This document shows positions 6,685 to 7,647 of a stretch of DNA of 7,647 nucleotides, piece after piece. The notes beneath the pieces were generated by a model. It worked only from the letters and a program-made list of their open reading frames with translations. It was not told where the DNA came from and ran no database searches. How positions within the stretch are numbered: the stretch's first letter is position 1; every line of letters starts with the position of its first letter. Origin of the DNA: Desulfobacula sp. (GTDB lineage: Bacteria > Desulfobacterota > Desulfobacteria > Desulfobacterales > Desulfobacteraceae). The DNA lies in NCBI GenBank assembly GCA_018702715.1, contig JABIYQ010000253.1:1-7647 (forward strand), written 5' to 3'. Made by a program: the position numbers and the translations under genes.

Positions 6685-7158
6685 ATGAAAAAAACTGAGT
6701 TCAACTGCAAGACTGTCCCACAGGCTCCAGATGATAGTGTCAAGAAAAAAGACCCAATCATCGTTCCTGTGGAAATCCGATTTTCAGACACTGACGCCAA
6801 TGGCCATGTGTTTTTTGGCAACTATTTTACGCTGTTTGATTCAGCGTTTCTGAAATTTCTGAAGATTATAGATTATTCTTTTGAACGATTTCTTGATAAC
6901 AATCTTAATTTTTATTACGTAGAAGCAAAAAGCCTTTATAAATCACCTGTTAAGTTTGATGATGAATTATTTATAAAAGTTTATGCGGGTCATTTGGGCA
7001 AAACAAGTTTTACCATTAAATTTGAAGCCATGAACAAAACAAGTGACAAAATTGCAGCCTTTGGCCATATTGTGGCTGTGGTGGTGGACCTAAGAACAGA
7101 AAAACCATCCGCCCTACCCGATGAATTTATTGAGGTGTTAGGACAATTTGGTTCATGA
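6685..7158 (+). CDS. Hotdog-fold acyl-CoA thioesterase-like protein (4HBT/YbgC type)
   Basis: This 157-residue protein has the hotdog-fold signature of the 4-hydroxybenzoyl-CoA/YbgC thioesterase family. The motif RFSDTDANGHVFFGNYF (about 32-48) holds the catalytic aspartate (D37 by analogy with DTDAGGVVYHANY in YbgC). The rest of the domain follows, with paired strands such as VKFDDELFIKVYAGHLGKTSFTIKFEA and IAAFGHIVAVVVD. Such enzymes hydrolyse acyl-CoA or other acyl thioesters in the cytoplasm. The domain begins about 24 residues after the chosen start; that lysine-rich leader is not conserved in the family and the ATG lacks a good Shine-Dalgarno, so the start is less secure than the others. 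Its TGA overlaps the pylB ATG (ATGA), which implies translational coupling with Pyl biosynthesis. No role for a thioesterase in the established Pyl pathway is known to me, so its function here is open. Confidence 0.85.
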   Translation: MKKTEFNCKTVPQAPDDSVKKKDPIIVPVEIRFSDTDANGHVFFGNYFTLFDSAFLKFLKIIDYSFERFLDNNLNFYYVEAKSLYKSPVKFDDELFIKVYAGHLGKTSFTIKFEAMNKTSDKIAAFGHIVAVVVDLRTEKPSALPDEFIEVLGQFGS

Positions 7159-7647
7159 AAAAGGCTGAAAACAAAAAAAAACATGCTGCAATTTTGCAAA
7201 AGGCCATGCAGGAGCACAGCTTGTCAAGGCAAGAAATTGCCTGTCTTTTAGAATCCTGCCCAGGCCGGGAAACCGATCTTCTGTTTAAAACAGCAAGACA
7301 ATTAAGAGAAAAATATTTTGAAAATAAAATTTTTCTGTACGGGTTTGTTTATAACAGCACACATTGCAGAAACAATTGCAGGTTTTGTTATTATAGAAAG
7401 GACAATACCGCTTCTGTTCGATACAGCAAATCGAAATCACAAATTTTGGATATTTCCTGTAAACTTGCAGAATCAGGGGTTCATCTCATTGATTTGACCA
7501 TGGGAGAATCTATCTCATTTCATGATAATATTGTTGAACAGGTTCAAAAGCTGGGCAGTATTATTTCTGATATTAAAAGCCAAACCCATCTGCCTGTAAT
7601 GGTTTCCCCGGGTGTTCTGCCGGAGTGGGCTCTAAAGCAAATGGCCC
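7155..7647 (+). CDS. pylB: PylB, 3-methylornithine synthase (radical SAM), partial at window end
   Basis: The first 164 codons of a gene cut by the window end. PylB is a radical SAM mutase that rearranges L-lysine to (3R)-3-methyl-D-ornithine, the first step of pyrrolysine synthesis. The [4Fe-4S] motif is C71xxxC75xxC78 in THCRNNCRFCYYR, with the aromatic residue before the last Cys that is usual for radical SAM enzymes. The following SGVHLIDLTMGE segment (near residue 110) is very close to archaeal PylB as I recall it. The N-terminal helix-rich region of about 60 residues also fits the family. The ATG overlaps the thioesterase stop codon (ATGA). pylC and pylD, and the bacterial split synthetase genes pylSc and pylSn, would be expected beyond the window. 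Related methyltransferase-like radical SAM proteins (BioB/HydE) are less likely given the motif context and the neighbouring pylT and mtbB. Confidence 0.92.
   Translation, partial: MKKAENKKKHAAILQKAMQEHSLSRQEIACLLESCPGRETDLLFKTARQLREKYFENKIFLYGFVYNSTHCRNNCRFCYYRKDNTASVRYSKSKSQILDISCKLAESGVHLIDLTMGESISFHDNIVEQVQKLGSIISDIKSQTHLPVMVSPGVLPEWALKQMA

Overview
This is a bacterial window carrying part of a pyrrolysine (Pyl, the 22nd amino acid) system next to a small catabolic cluster. Shine-Dalgarno sites, a LacI-type repressor and a tRNA with encoded CCA point to a bacterium rather than a methanogenic archaeon. A tungsten-type aldehyde oxidoreductase together with a Pyl-dependent methylamine methyltransferase suggests an anaerobe, most plausibly a Desulfobacterota sulfate reducer. 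That placement is inference from gene content, not from a phylogeny.

Left part (1-4613): a minus-strand pair, an aldehyde:ferredoxin oxidoreductase (AOR) family gene followed 28 bp later by a lacI-type regulator gene, is transcribed divergently from a class-III, PLP-dependent aminotransferase. The 366-bp divergent region has a plausible promoter for each side. Just downstream of each -10 lies a copy of nearly the same LacI-like operator, TTAATCGTTwAAGT. The simplest model is an inducible pathway in which the aminotransferase converts an omega-amine to an aldehyde, the AOR oxidises the aldehyde to an acid, and the LacI protein represses both sides.

Right part (4809-7647): mtbB, a dimethylamine:corrinoid methyltransferase gene, is interrupted by one in-frame TAG at 5853-5855, the expected Pyl position. 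Protein similarity continues in the same frame to TAA at 6189-6191, giving 460 residues. Only 27 bp downstream is pylT, the amber-decoding tRNA-Pyl (anticodon CTA). After a gene-free stretch of nearly 400 bp with a ~180-bp imperfect palindrome come a hotdog-fold (4HBT-type) thioesterase gene and, overlapping it by ATGA, the start of pylB (methylornithine synthase), cut by the window end. The client protein, the suppressor tRNA and the first Pyl biosynthesis enzyme therefore lie together on one strand. The other pyl genes (pylC, pylD, pylS), the corrinoid protein and its methyltransferase partners are not in the window and would be expected downstream or elsewhere.

Main points of interest are the amber codon in mtbB, the unusual tRNA, the unexplained thioesterase coupled to pylB, the long palindrome, the paired operators, and the fact that the AOR gene itself ends on TAG in an organism that decodes TAG.
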